Below are positions 1 through 7,893 of a stretch of DNA of 64,000 nt, piece after piece. Origin of the DNA: Prado023 sp963706875 (GTDB lineage: Bacteria > Actinomycetota > Actinomycetes > S36-B12 > CAIYMF01). The notes beneath the pieces were generated by a model, which worked only from the letters and a program-made list of their open reading frames with translations, had not been told where the DNA came from and did not search any database. Each line of letters begins with the position of its first letter. Position 1 is the stretch's first letter. The stretch spans positions 248,001 through 312,000 of the forward strand of contig CAVPNW010000021.1 in assembly GCA_963706875.1 (NCBI GenBank), given 5' to 3'. The translations under genes and the position numbers were made by a program.

Positions 1-1501
1 CGCCGGCCCGACGGGCCAACCCCGCGACCAGGTACTCGATCAGCCCGTTCTCGGCCGTGGGATCGCGACGCATGAGGTCCAGGGACAGCCCGTTGCGGCC
101 CCAGGGCACGAAAGACAGGAACCCGCGGACCTTCTCCTCACCGTCGTAGGCCGCCACGAGGACGCAGTCACCGTCCAGGGGGTCGCCGAGCCGGCCGAGG
201 GCCATCGAGAAGCCGCGCTCCTCGCCGCCATCCCCGCGCCACACGGAGGCCGCTGCCTCGAGCGCCTCGAAGTCGGCCGGGGTGAGCGTGTTGTGCCGGA
301 CTGCGCGGACGGTGTACCCGCGGCGCTCGATCCGCGACACGGCCTGCCGGACGTCCTTCATGGACCTGCCCTCGAGGGTGAAGTCCGTGAGGTTCAGGAT
401 CGCCTCGTCACCGATCTGGAAGGTGTCCAGACCAGCCTTCTGGTAGGCCGCGGCGCCCTCCTCGCCGGCCGCCATGACCGCCATCGACCAGCCGTTGGCC
501 CGGACGTGCTCGCGGAACCTGTCGATGGCCATCGGCCAGCGCGCGGGGTCGCCCACGGGGTTCCCGCTGGCCAGCGCGACGCTGCCCACGACCCGGTAGG
601 ACACACCTGCCATGGCCTGCTCGACCGAGTCGGTGTCCCAGATCACGGACTTGTCCCGACGGGTCGCGAAGTAGCCCAGGGAGTCCAGCGTGCCGAACTC
701 GCGCAGCAGGGCACGGACGCGCGCCTCGTCCTTGGCCTCCAGGGACCGAGAGTCCTTGGAGGAGCGGAACCAGACGTAGGCCGCACCGAGGACGACCGCG
801 GCGCCGAGCACGTTGACGACGGCCCGCACCCAGAACGGCACCGTCAGCCCCTGGTCCGACTGGACGACGCCGATGTCCTGCAGGATCGTCTCCAGGCCGA
901 AGATGGTGGCCACGCCCGCCTCGCCGCCGGCGCCGTAGCGGTTGGCCAGCCAACCGCCCAGCACGACCGTGAACGCGCCCCCGACCAGGAGCACGGCCAG
1001 GGCCCTGAGGTCAGCACCTCGAGCGTTGTGGGCGCGGAACTGCGGCTTGGCGCGGATCAGGAGGACGATCAACGCGACGTTGACGACGAGGCCGCCCCAC
1101 TTGGCCCACGAGGTGGCGTCGTCGGCAGCCAGGGCGAGGGCCCGCCCGAGCGTCGGAAGCAGCAGGATCAGGATCAGGCCCAGCCACCACGCCTCCGCGA
1201 GGCGTCGCCGGAGTCCGATCGCGATGACCAGGACCAGGCTGGCGTAGACGATGTTGGGATCGATGACCAGGAAGGTCTCGGACACGATGTCGTCGGGGCG
1301 GTCGAAGTAGCGCCGCAGCGGGGCGACGATCGAGACCACGAACAGGAACGCCGCGTAGAGCAGGGCACCCGTGGCGAACCAGTCCGCCGCGACGTCCGAC
1401 CGGGAGTTGTGGGCGAGCCTGGTCGCCTCCCGGACCACGGTCGGCTGCTCGTGCTCAGCCGCCGGCGCCACGTCGGCGGGCTGTCCCTGACTGGTCTCCA
1501 T
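1..1501 (-). CDS. Phosphatidylglycerol lysyltransferase-like membrane protein (LysX/MprF type, DUF2156), 3' end cut off
   Basis: Reading from ATG at 1501 gives about 500 residues that continue past the left edge of the window. After a hydrophilic head there are several hydrophobic segments over roughly residues 45-260. A soluble GNAT-like part follows, with blocks such as SYRVVGSVALASGNPVGDP and FLSFVPWGRNGLSLDLMRR, which are characteristic of the DUF2156 lysyl-phosphatidylglycerol synthase domain. Known members move lysine from Lys-tRNA to phosphatidylglycerol at the membrane, reducing surface negative charge and sensitivity to cationic peptides. A GGGGAA Shine-Dalgarno lies just upstream of the ATG. 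In mycobacterial LysX a C-terminal LysRS domain follows; the window ends too early to tell. The tRNA-Lys gene is divergent and adjacent, which may be coincidence. Confidence 0.85.
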   Translation of the reverse strand, partial: METSQGQPADVAPAAEHEQPTVVREATRLAHNSRSDVAADWFATGALLYAAFLFVVSIVAPLRRYFDRPDDIVSETFLVIDPNIVYASLVLVIAIGLRRRLAEAWWLGLILILLLPTLGRALALAADDATSWAKWGGLVVNVALIVLLIRAKPQFRAHNARGADLRALAVLLVGGAFTVVLGGWLANRYGAGGEAGVATIFGLETILQDIGVVQSDQGLTVPFWVRAVVNVLGAAVVLGAAYVWFRSSKDSRSLEAKDEARVRALLREFGTLDSLGYFATRRDKSVIWDTDSVEQAMAGVSYRVVGSVALASGNPVGDPARWPMAIDRFREHVRANGWSMAVMAAGEEGAAAYQKAGLDTFQIGDEAILNLTDFTLEGRSMKDVRQAVSRIERRGYTVRAVRHNTLTPADFEALEAAASVWRGDGGEERGFSMALGRLGDPLDGDCVLVAAYDGEEKVRGFLSFVPWGRNGLSLDLMRRDPTAENGLIEYLVAGLARRAG

Positions 1502-1592
1502 GTGATTCCCCTGACTGCTGAGCACCGCGTCGGCGTCATCCTAGGACCAACTCGCTGGTGCGACCGCGCGTCCGCTGGGGCCGGTCACTGGT

Positions 1593-1622
1593 TTGGCCCC
1601 GCCTGCCCGGCGTTGGTATGGT
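1593..1622 (+). promoter_or_regulatory. Candidate promoter of tRNA-Lys
   Basis: TTGGCC at 1593-1598 and TATGGT at 1617-1622 are separated by 18 bases, and the -10 box ends 12 bases before the tRNA. The same 18-base spacing recurs upstream of the tRNA-Glu cluster and the tmRNA. This is assignment by eye only. Confidence 0.4.
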
Positions 1623-1634
1623 GTGGGGGCACTC

Positions 1635-1707
<73 letters not shown>

Positions 1708-1710
1708 CTG

Positions 1711-1738
1711 GCCCCCCCGGCGATCCCGGGGGGGCTTT
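1711..1738 (+). terminator. Intrinsic terminator after tRNA-Lys
   Basis: A perfect 10-bp GC stem (1711-1720 with 1726-1735) with a 5-base loop is followed by TTT. It lies between tRNA-Lys and the convergent GroES-like gene. Confidence 0.75.
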
Positions 1739-1831
1739 CGCGTTCCCGGGTCAGGAGCCAGGCACCGCCGGTCCCACCCGGCCAGCTCGACCTGTAACGG
1801 TTACAGCGAGCGCCCCTGCGCGTCGGGCCGC

Positions 1832-2194
1832 TCAGAGGTACAGGCCGGTCTCGTCCTCGGCCACCCGGGACGCGGCCACGGCGTGGATGTCACGCTCGCG
1901 CAGCAGGACATAGGCCAGCCCACGCAGCTCGACCTCCGCGCGCTCCTCGGGCTCGAAGAGCACCTGGTCACCCACCTCCACCGCGCGGACCAGGGGCCCG
2001 ATGGCCACGGCCGTGGCCCACGTCAGCCGCTTGCCCACCGCTGCGGTCGCCGGGATCAGGATCCCGCCGCCGGAGCGCCGCTCCCCATCAGGGGTGTCGA
2101 TGTGGACCAGCACCCGGTCGTGGAGCAGCTTGATCGGCACGGACCCGTCCGCACCGGGCGTCAGATCAGGGGCAGAAGGGGGCTGCTGGGGCAC
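1832..2194 (-). CDS. GroES-like co-chaperonin (Cpn10 family), no GroEL partner nearby
   Basis: The 120-residue product contains the Cpn10 pattern: IKLLHDRVLVHID near residue 20, then a GGILIP segment in the position of the mobile loop, and VGDQVLFEPEE towards the C-terminus. Classical GroES (about 97 residues) caps GroEL during folding. This protein has about 20 extra N-terminal residues and no groL beside it, so it resembles the extra stand-alone Cpn10-like proteins of actinobacteria and may not be the main GroES. Its start is GTG at 2194. It is transcribed divergently from the exporter pair at 2227, leaving 32 bases for both promoters. Confidence 0.8.
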   Translation of the reverse strand: MPQQPPSAPDLTPGADGSVPIKLLHDRVLVHIDTPDGERRSGGGILIPATAAVGKRLTWATAVAIGPLVRAVEVGDQVLFEPEERAEVELRGLAYVLLRERDIHAVAASRVAEDETGLYL

Positions 2195-2226
2195 CCGATG
2201 AGCCTAACGGAGTACGGTTTCGGGCC

Positions 2227-2994
2227 ATGACCGGTCTCGCGGACGCGCTCGACCTGTCCCTCGAGGTCGGCGAGCTCGTCCAGCTCTCCGGCGGCCACGC
2301 GACCCGCACCGTCGACCATATGGAGCGCATGGCCGCGGCTCTGGGAGCTCAGGAGAGCAACGCCAGGATCTCCTCGGTCAACGTGGCCATGACCGTCTCC
2401 GCAGACGGCCAGCAGCTCACCGCGGGTCGGCACGCCAGGCATCTGGGCATCAACTTCTCCACCCTGACCCAGGTCAAGCGCCTCGTCGCGGACACCGAGG
2501 CCCACGGCCTGCGCGCCAGCCAGGTGCGGGCCCGGTTGACCCTGATCCGCAACACCGGCCCGGTGTACCCCACCTGGCTGGTGATGCTGGCCCTCGGCGG
2601 CTCCACGGCTGCGTTCGCCGCCCTGTTCCGCGCCGGAGCGATCGCCATGGGGTTGGCCCTGCTGGGGGGCTGGGCGGGCGCCTGGGTGCGGCACCTTCTC
2701 GCCGGGCGCAACCTCCAGCCGTTCGTGTCCGTCTCCGCCGCAGCCTTCGTCTCGGCGCTCATCGTCGCCGGCGGCGGCCACCTGCTCGGGCTGTCCGAGT
2801 CGGACATCACCCCTGCCCTGGCGGCCTCCACCCTGTTCCTGGTTCCCGGGGTTCCCATGCTCAACGGGACCGCGGACCTGCTCACCGCCCACTACCTCAA
2901 CGGCGTGGTCAAGCTGGCCATGAGTGCCGTCATCATCGCCTCCGCCGCAGTCGGGCTCACAGCGGCCGTCGCGGTCGTGGGAGCCCTGCCATGA
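2227..2994 (+). CDS. Threonine/serine exporter family protein, YjjP-like (ThrE N-terminal domain)
   Basis: The 255-residue protein has a soluble N-terminal part with the family pattern LSGGHATRTVDHMERMAAALG, in which the gas vesicle-like ThrE N-domain begins. Four or five membrane segments follow from about residue 117 (YPTWLVMLALGGSTAAFAAL onward) with the conserved FLVPGVPMLNG loop. The family (PF06738) exports threonine/serine in Corynebacterium ThrE and succinate with YjjB in E. coli; the substrate cannot be read here. The stop overlaps the next gene's start as ATGA, so the two halves of the transporter are probably translated together. Confidence 0.85.
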   Translation: MTGLADALDLSLEVGELVQLSGGHATRTVDHMERMAAALGAQESNARISSVNVAMTVSADGQQLTAGRHARHLGINFSTLTQVKRLVADTEAHGLRASQVRARLTLIRNTGPVYPTWLVMLALGGSTAAFAALFRAGAIAMGLALLGGWAGAWVRHLLAGRNLQPFVSVSAAAFVSALIVAGGGHLLGLSESDITPALAASTLFLVPGVPMLNGTADLLTAHYLNGVVKLAMSAVIIASAAVGLTAAVAVVGALP

Positions 2995-3473
2995 CCTGGG
3001 CGCAGTCCCTGTGGGCCGGCGTGGCGGTGCTCGGCTTCGCGATGGTGTTCTCGGTGCCGCGCCGGACGCTGCCGGGGATCGTCGCACTGGCCGTTGTGGC
3101 CCACCTGGTGCGCACCCTGGGCCTGGATCTCGGCGCCTCGCTGCCGCTGGCCAGCTTCGGGGCGGCGGTCCTGGTGGGGCTGACCGCGGCGGTCGTCGCC
3201 CCGCGCACCAACCAGGCCACGCCGATCTACGCCTTCGCCCCGGTCATCCCGCTGATCCCCGGCACCTACATGTTCGACGCCCTCGCCGGGCTGCTGGAGC
3301 TCACCTCGGGGACGGAGCCCGACTCCTCGGCCATCGTGGACGCCGCCGTGGTGAACGGATCGATCGCGACGCTGACGGTGGTCGCCCTGGCCGTGGGCGC
3401 GATCAGCCCGACACTGCTGGTCGGGCGGCACCTCGCGCGGCTGGTGTCCTCCGGGCCGTCCGAGGGCGAGTAG
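2991..3473 (+). CDS. Threonine/serine exporter family protein, YjjB-like (ThrE C-terminal domain, DUF3815)
   Basis: This 160-residue protein is almost entirely membrane helices (about five) and contains the family block FAPVIPLIPGTYMFDAL near residue 80. It is the second half of the split ThrE-type exporter. In Corynebacterium the halves are fused in one chain; here, as in E. coli YjjP/YjjB, they are separate with a 4-base overlap. The two proteins are expected to act as one inner-membrane exporter complex. The C-terminal tail (SSGPSEGE) is short and polar. Confidence 0.85.
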   Translation: MTWAQSLWAGVAVLGFAMVFSVPRRTLPGIVALAVVAHLVRTLGLDLGASLPLASFGAAVLVGLTAAVVAPRTNQATPIYAFAPVIPLIPGTYMFDALAGLLELTSGTEPDSSAIVDAAVVNGSIATLTVVALAVGAISPTLLVGRHLARLVSSGPSEGE

Positions 3474-3524
3474 CTGCGAGTCGGGGTCGGGCCGCGTGGC
3501 TCTGGGCGCCGAGCGCAGGTGGAG

Positions 3525-3908
3525 TCAGATCGCCGCAGCGAGGCCTGCCAGCGCGCCCGCCTGGGCCCGGGGGACCGGCAGGAACACGATGTCGGTCGGG
3601 ACCTGCTGGGCAGGTGGGGCGGCGATGGCCCACCGCACGGTCTTGCTCGTGAGGCGGACTGCCACGAGCCCGCCGATCACCGCTCCGGCGGTCAGGGCGA
3701 CGTTCTTCCAGCGCACCCCGTCGGAGCCCAAGTAGAAGTCCTTGACCTTGTTCGTGCCGCGCTTGGCCACCTTCGAGGGGTTCACCCGGTCCTCGAGCTC
3801 GGTGATGGTGCCAACCAGGCGCTCACGGGTCGCGTCAAGGTCCGCCTCGATCTCGGCGGGCTTGCGCACGGGAGCACTCGCGGGCTTGCTGACACTTGCC
3901 TGGGACAC
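3525..3908 (-). CDS. DUF3618 domain protein
   Basis: GTG at 3908 is chosen because an AGGAGG box lies six bases upstream. The 127-residue product contains the DUF3618 signature (PAEIEADLDATRERLVGTI then ELEDRVNPSKVAKRG), which is a short amphipathic helical region. A hydrophobic segment follows near residues 75-90 (VALTAGAVIGGLVAVRL). Such proteins are common in actinobacteria, often beside phage-shock or holin-like genes, and are thought to sit at the membrane; no biochemical function is established. Here it stands alone, divergent from the peroxiredoxin gene. Confidence 0.8.
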   Translation of the reverse strand: MSQASVSKPASAPVRKPAEIEADLDATRERLVGTITELEDRVNPSKVAKRGTNKVKDFYLGSDGVRWKNVALTAGAVIGGLVAVRLTSKTVRWAIAAPPAQQVPTDIVFLPVPRAQAGALAGLAAAI

Positions 3909-4011
3909 GTCAATCCTCCTGACAGCACGGAATGGGGCCACCATACGCGGGCGAGGGCGGCCCAAGCCATCGCGGGATAGGGTCTGGACTCGCCAACCTC
4001 CAGGAGGACCG

Positions 4012-4479
4012 ATGAACTCCCGACTCGAGCCCGGGGACGACGCCCCCGACTTCGACCTCGCCGACGATGGCGGCGGGCGGATCCGGCTCGCCGACCTGCG
4101 CGGGCAGCGGGTCGTGCTCTACGCCTACCCGGCAGCCATGACCCCGGGCTGCACGAAGCAGGCCTGCGACTTCCGCGACTCGCTCGATGCCCTGGCCGGC
4201 GCAGGCATCGCGGTCATCGGGATCTCCCCGGACGCCCCGGAGAAGCTCGCGAAGTTCCGGGCCACGGAGAACCTGACGTTCCCGCTGGCCAGCGACCCGG
4301 ACAAGGTCGTCCTCTCGGCCTACGGCGCGTTCGGGGAGAAGTCCCTCTACGGCAAGACGGTGGTCGGCGTGATCAGATCGACCTTCGTCATCGACGCCGA
4401 GGGCCGGATCGAGCGCGCGATGTACAACGTGAAGGCAACCGGGCACGTCGCCAAGCTCCGCCGCGAACTCGGCCTCTGA
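4012..4479 (+). CDS. bcp: Thioredoxin-dependent thiol peroxidase (Bcp/PrxQ peroxiredoxin)
   Basis: The 155-residue protein matches the usual Bcp length. The peroxidatic cysteine is in AMTPGCTKQACDFRD and the resolving cysteine five residues later, the arrangement of atypical 2-Cys PrxQ enzymes. It reduces H2O2 and organic hydroperoxides in the cytoplasm using thioredoxin; a thioredoxin gene lies at 58.5 kb. ATG at 4012 follows an AGGAGG box. The Rrf2 regulator gene converges from the other side; a link to redox sensing is only inference. Confidence 0.92.
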   Translation: MNSRLEPGDDAPDFDLADDGGGRIRLADLRGQRVVLYAYPAAMTPGCTKQACDFRDSLDALAGAGIAVIGISPDAPEKLAKFRATENLTFPLASDPDKVVLSAYGAFGEKSLYGKTVVGVIRSTFVIDAEGRIERAMYNVKATGHVAKLRRELGL

Positions 4480-4578
4480 CGGGGCGGCGGCGCACCCTGA
4501 CTGACCGGCTTCGGCAACCCGCACCCGCACCAGGGCCGGCCCAGGAGCGCGCCAGCGCGGCACGTCCCGGAGGCCGGC

Positions 4579-5034
4579 CTACCGGCGCTCCCACGCGCCC
4601 GGTTGGGCAAGCAGGTCCCGGGTCGACTCGGGAAGCTCTCCGCTCACGACATCGGCCAGCGTGACCTGCTCCAGCACTGTCCGGAGCGCGGCCCGCGTCG
4701 CGACCCACACCTCGCGCAGGTGCTCGGCGGCACCCGGGTAGGCCATGTCCTCGGGGGCCATCCCGCGCACGGCGGCGATCGGCCCGTCGAGGGCTCGGAA
4801 CACGTCAGCGACCGCGATCTCGGCCGCGGTCCGGGCCAGGCGGTAGCCGCCCTCGGCACCGCGCTTGCTCACGACCAGCCCAGCCCGGCGCAGCTGCGTG
4901 AGGATGCCCTCGAGGAACTTCACCGGAATCCCCTGGAGCTCAGCGAGCTCCTCGGAGGTCACGAGCTGGTCGGGCCGACTGGCCAGCTCGGCCAACGCGC
5001 GCGTCCCGTAGTCGACGCGCGCCGAGACCTGCAT
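4579..5034 (-). CDS. Rrf2-family transcriptional regulator without iron-sulfur cysteines
   Basis: From ATG at 5034 the product is 151 residues. It has the Rrf2 winged-helix start (MQVSARVDYGTRALAELA), a recognition region around IPVKFLEGILTQLRRAGLV and the wing KRGAEGGYRLAR. IscR and NsrR hold a cluster with three cysteines after this point. Here the protein contains no cysteine at all, so it is more like cluster-free CymR, which senses sulfur status through a partner enzyme. The target genes are not evident from the neighbourhood. Confidence 0.85.
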   Translation of the reverse strand: MQVSARVDYGTRALAELASRPDQLVTSEELAELQGIPVKFLEGILTQLRRAGLVVSKRGAEGGYRLARTAAEIAVADVFRALDGPIAAVRGMAPEDMAYPGAAEHLREVWVATRAALRTVLEQVTLADVVSGELPESTRDLLAQPGAWERR

Positions 5035-5106
5035 GGCCCCATCCAACCACCCACCCCGCCCGTGCTCGCCCGGAAGGGAGCCCGAGTACTGCCACAATGG
5101 CGTCAC

Positions 5107-5188
5107 GCGGGTGTGGCGGAATTGGCAGACGCGCAGGATTTAGGTTCCTGTGTCCACGGACGTGCGGGTTCAAGTCCCGCCACCCGCA
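5107..5188 (+). tRNA. tRNA-Leu (TAG)
   Basis: The acceptor GCGGGTG pairs perfectly with CACCCGC. The anticodon stem CAGGA/TCCTG encloses TTTAGGT (anticodon TAG). A long variable arm of the class II type is present, and the T arm is GCGGG/CCCGC. CCA is not encoded. Confidence 0.97.
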
Positions 5189-5223
5189 CGTGGTGCCGGC
5201 ACCCGACACCGGGGCACCCGAAC

Positions 5224-5379
5224 GTCGGGCCCTCGTGCGTCGGGCCCTCGTGCGTCGGGCCCTCGTGAGTCGGGCCCTCGTGCGTCGGGCCCGCTTGCGT
5301 CGGGCCCGCTTGCGTCGGGCCCTCCTGTTTCGCGCCCTCGTGCGTCGGGCCCTCGTGCATCGGGCCCTCGTGCGTCGGG
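5224..5379 (+). repeat. 15-bp minisatellite, ten full copies
   Basis: The unit gtcgggccctcgtgc repeats head to tail from 5224 to 5373, followed by a partial copy. Copies 1, 2, 4 and 9 are identical. Copies 5 and 6 share cccgcttgc, showing a local duplication of a variant. The array lies between tRNA-Leu and the rdgB end, in a 476-base stretch (5189-5664) without a gene. Confidence 0.95.
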
Positions 5380-5459
5380 ATCACCCTCAGGACGCGGGAT
5401 GGGTGCCGTGCGCGGAGCATGGGGCTCGACGAGCACCGCAGTCCCGGTCCTGTCGGGCG

Positions 5460-5624
5460 GCGCACGCGAAACCTGCCTTCTCAGCAGGGTCAGGGGCCTT
5501 CCCATCGCTCACGCACTTCGAACCGCCCGAATGGCCCCTGCTGCGGGCTTGAGAAGGGCGGTCTCGTGTGCGTCTCTGGCCGAACGCCCAACGACCGGCC
5601 GTATTCGGCAGGTTTCGTGTGCGC
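5460..5624. repeat. Four-armed intergenic palindromic element, family 1 copy C
   Basis: Two reverse arms (5460-5477, GCGCACGCGAAACCTGCC; 5512-5528, CGCACTTCGAACCGCCC) are followed by two forward arms (5556-5572, GGGCGGTCTCGTGTGCG; 5607-5624, GGCAGGTTTCGTGTGCGC). The outer arms can pair with each other and so can the inner arms, giving a nested hairpin. It starts 41 bases past the rdgB stop codon. A second copy with nearly the same arm spacing is at 56177-56343. Confidence 0.75.
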
Positions 5625-5664
5625 GGCGACGCCCCAGGCGTCCGCAGGGCACGGACGCCCCGGC

Positions 5665-6300
5665 TCAGGGGGCGGAGTCGGCGAGCAGCTCGGCGAGCAC
5701 GGGGACCAGCGCGCGGAAGGCCTGGCCTCGGTGGCTGATGGCGTCCTTCTCGATGGCGTCCATCTCGGCGGTGGTCCGCGACGACCCGTAGGGCTCGAAT
5801 ATCGGGTCATAGCCGAACCCGCCGGTGCCCCGGCGCTCGCGCATGAGCGAACCGTCGACCTGGCCCTCGACGACGCGGGCCTCCCCCAGCTCCCCGTGGC
5901 GGCCGGGCGGCATGGCGACTGCTGCGGCGCAGAAGAAGTGCGCCCCCCGGCGCTCGTCCGAGGTGTCGGACAGCTGGGCCAGGAGGAGGTCCAGGTTGGC
6001 CTCGTCATCACCATGGCGGCCCGCCCAACGGGCGGACAGGATTCCCGGCAGCCCGTTGAGCGCGTCGACGCACAGCCCGGAGTCGTCGGCGATCGAGGGC
6101 AGCCCGGTGTACGCGGCCACGGCTCGGGCCTTGAGCAGCGCGTTGGCCGCGAAAGTGCTGCCGGTCTCGGGGACGTCGGGCAGGGCGGCGAACGCCTCGG
6201 CACCCACGAGCTCCACGTCCAGCCCGGCGGCGTCGAGGATCCGGCGCAGCTCGGCGACCTTCCCCTCGTTGCGCGTGGCCAGCACGACCCGATGCGTCAC
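5665..6300 (-). CDS. rdgB: XTP/dITP pyrophosphatase (HAM1/RdgB)
   Basis: The 211-residue product has the family start VVLATRNEGKVAELRRIL, the central SIADDSGLCVDALNG block and the C-terminal GGFGYDPIFEP...SHRGQAFRAL region. It hydrolyses ITP, dITP and XTP to monophosphates, keeping deaminated purines out of nucleic acids. GTG at 6300 overlaps the rph stop (GTGA), so it is coupled to rph. The pair rph-rdgB is a long-known gene neighbourhood in many bacteria. Confidence 0.95.
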   Translation of the reverse strand: MTHRVVLATRNEGKVAELRRILDAAGLDVELVGAEAFAALPDVPETGSTFAANALLKARAVAAYTGLPSIADDSGLCVDALNGLPGILSARWAGRHGDDEANLDLLLAQLSDTSDERRGAHFFCAAAVAMPPGRHGELGEARVVEGQVDGSLMRERRGTGGFGYDPIFEPYGSSRTTAEMDAIEKDAISHRGQAFRALVPVLAELLADSAP

Positions 6301-7040
6301 GGCCGGCCCCCCGGCGCACCACCGAGGGCCGTCGCCTGCAGGTCTGTGAGCCGGACGCAGCCGGCCGCCGCGAGGTCGAGCAGGCGGTCGAGCTCGGCGC
6401 GGTCGAACGGCTCGCGCTCGGCGGTCCCCTGGACCTCCACGAACCTGCCCGAGCCGGTCATGACCACGTTCATGTCGGTGTCGGCCCGGACGTCGTCGTC
6501 GTAGTGCAGGTCCAGGCAGGGCTGCCCGTCGACGATCCCGACGCTCACTGCCGCAACCGAGTCCACCAGGGGCGCGGCGCCGGTGGCCACGAGGCCCTGG
6601 CCTCGCGCCCAGTTCACCGCGTCGGCGAGGGCCACGTAGGCCCCGGTGATGGCCGCGGTCCGGGTGCCGCCGTCGGCCTGCAGGACGTCGCAGTCGATCA
6701 CGATCGTGTTCTCGCCCAGCGCCGCCACATCGATCACCGCCCGCATCGAGCGGCCGACGAGCCGGGAGATCTCGTGGGTTCGCCCACCGATCCGGCCCTT
6801 GACCGACTCACGGTCCGAGCGGGTGTTCGTCGAGCGCGGCAGCATCGCGTACTCCGCGGTGACCCAGCCAGATCCGGAGCCCTTCTTCCACCGCGGGACG
6901 CCCGCGGTGAACGACGCCGCGCACAGGACGCGCGTCGCGCCGAAGGACACCAGGCACGAGCCCTCGGCGTGGTCCAGCCAGCCCCGCTGGAAGGTCACCT
7001 CGCGCAGCGCATCGGGCGCACGGCCATCAGATCGGGTCAC
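6297..7040 (-). CDS. rph: Ribonuclease PH
   Basis: From GTG at 7040 the product is 247 residues, the normal length. The start RSDGRAPDALREVTFQRGW, the middle SDRESVKGRIGGRTHEISRL and DCDVLQADGGTRTAAITGA are hallmark RNase PH blocks. The enzyme is a phosphorolytic 3'-5' exoribonuclease that trims tRNA 3' ends. Its start overlaps the stop of the MBL-hydrolase gene by four bases (GTGA) and its own stop overlaps rdgB, forming a three-gene unit. In-frame codons further upstream exist but would run deep into the MBL gene. Confidence 0.95.
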   Translation of the reverse strand: MTRSDGRAPDALREVTFQRGWLDHAEGSCLVSFGATRVLCAASFTAGVPRWKKGSGSGWVTAEYAMLPRSTNTRSDRESVKGRIGGRTHEISRLVGRSMRAVIDVAALGENTIVIDCDVLQADGGTRTAAITGAYVALADAVNWARGQGLVATGAAPLVDSVAAVSVGIVDGQPCLDLHYDDDVRADTDMNVVMTGSGRFVEVQGTAEREPFDRAELDRLLDLAAAGCVRLTDLQATALGGAPGGRP

Positions 7041-7792
7041 AGCTCCACCACCATCCCGGGGGCGGCCAGGGCCACCTCCCCATCGAACGCACTGCGCCCC
7101 TCGGCCAGCGTCGCCCCCGGATCGTTCCACGAGACGAGGTGTGTCAGCAGCAGGCGCCCGGCGCCCGCCGCGGCCGCGTGCTCAGCGGCCTGGACCCCGG
7201 TCATGTGCAGGTCCTTCGGGTTGGCCACGTCACTGAGGCAGGAGGCCTCGAAGAGGGCAAGGTCCGCGCCACGGGTGAGCTCGACAAGTGCTGGGGTCGG
7301 ACCGGTGTCCCCGCTGTACACCAGCGACGCGCCACCTGCCTCGACGCGGATCGCGAAGGCCGGGACCGGATGTGCCACCCGCGCCACCGTGATGGTGAAG
7401 GGCCCGAGCTGGACGGGGTCGGGCGAGTGGTCGACGAACCGGTAGACACGCTCCAGCCCGTCAACGGGCTCCCCGGGAGAGGTCCGGTACGCATCGGCGA
7501 TGCGCCGACCCGTCCCCCGCGGCCCGTGCACGGCCAGCGCGGGGGGCGGGCCGTCCGGGTGGTACTTGCGCGCCACGTACATGCCGGCGAGGTCCAGGCA
7601 GTGGTCGGCGTGCAGGTGCGAGAGCAGCACGGCGTCGAGCGTGCGGATGTCCGTGGCAGCTGCCAGCGGACCCAGCGCGCCCGGCCCGAGGTCCAGGACG
7701 ATCGTGGTGCCCTCGTGCTCGACGAGGTAGCAGGAGGCAGCCGAGGTCGGGTTCGGGAACGATCCCGCACATCCGATGACCGTGAGTCGCAC
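7037..7792 (-). CDS. MBL-fold metallo-hydrolase (RNase Z-like family)
   Basis: GTG at 7792, preceded by GGGAGGG, starts a 251-residue protein. The zinc motif HLHADHCLDL lies near residue 60, with later ligands in SGDTGPT and in LLLTHLV. The fold resembles the RNase Z/arylsulfatase-type branch of the metallo-beta-lactamase superfamily, but the RNase Z exosite is not visible and the substrate is unknown. In actinobacteria such a gene commonly precedes rph-rdgB, often with murI next to it as here, where murI is divergent. Confidence 0.85.
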   Translation of the reverse strand: MRLTVIGCAGSFPNPTSAASCYLVEHEGTTIVLDLGPGALGPLAAATDIRTLDAVLLSHLHADHCLDLAGMYVARKYHPDGPPPALAVHGPRGTGRRIADAYRTSPGEPVDGLERVYRFVDHSPDPVQLGPFTITVARVAHPVPAFAIRVEAGGASLVYSGDTGPTPALVELTRGADLALFEASCLSDVANPKDLHMTGVQAAEHAAAAGAGRLLLTHLVSWNDPGATLAEGRSAFDGEVALAAPGMVVEL

Positions 7793-7893
7793 GCGCCCTC
7801 CCGCGACGTGGGGGCGTGAGCCGCCCCGACACGCGGGCAACCCTAGCGATCCCCGGCGGCCGGCACCGGAGCCTGGTGGGGAGAATGGGCGTC

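Noticed and set aside
5224..5379. CRISPR array
   Set aside because: Units are 15 bp head to tail without spacers, and no cas gene is present.
5103..5465. Repetitive HEGPT-type protein on the minus strand
   Set aside because: It reads through the minisatellite and the tRNA-Leu gene; a 15-bp unit keeps frames open on both strands by itself.
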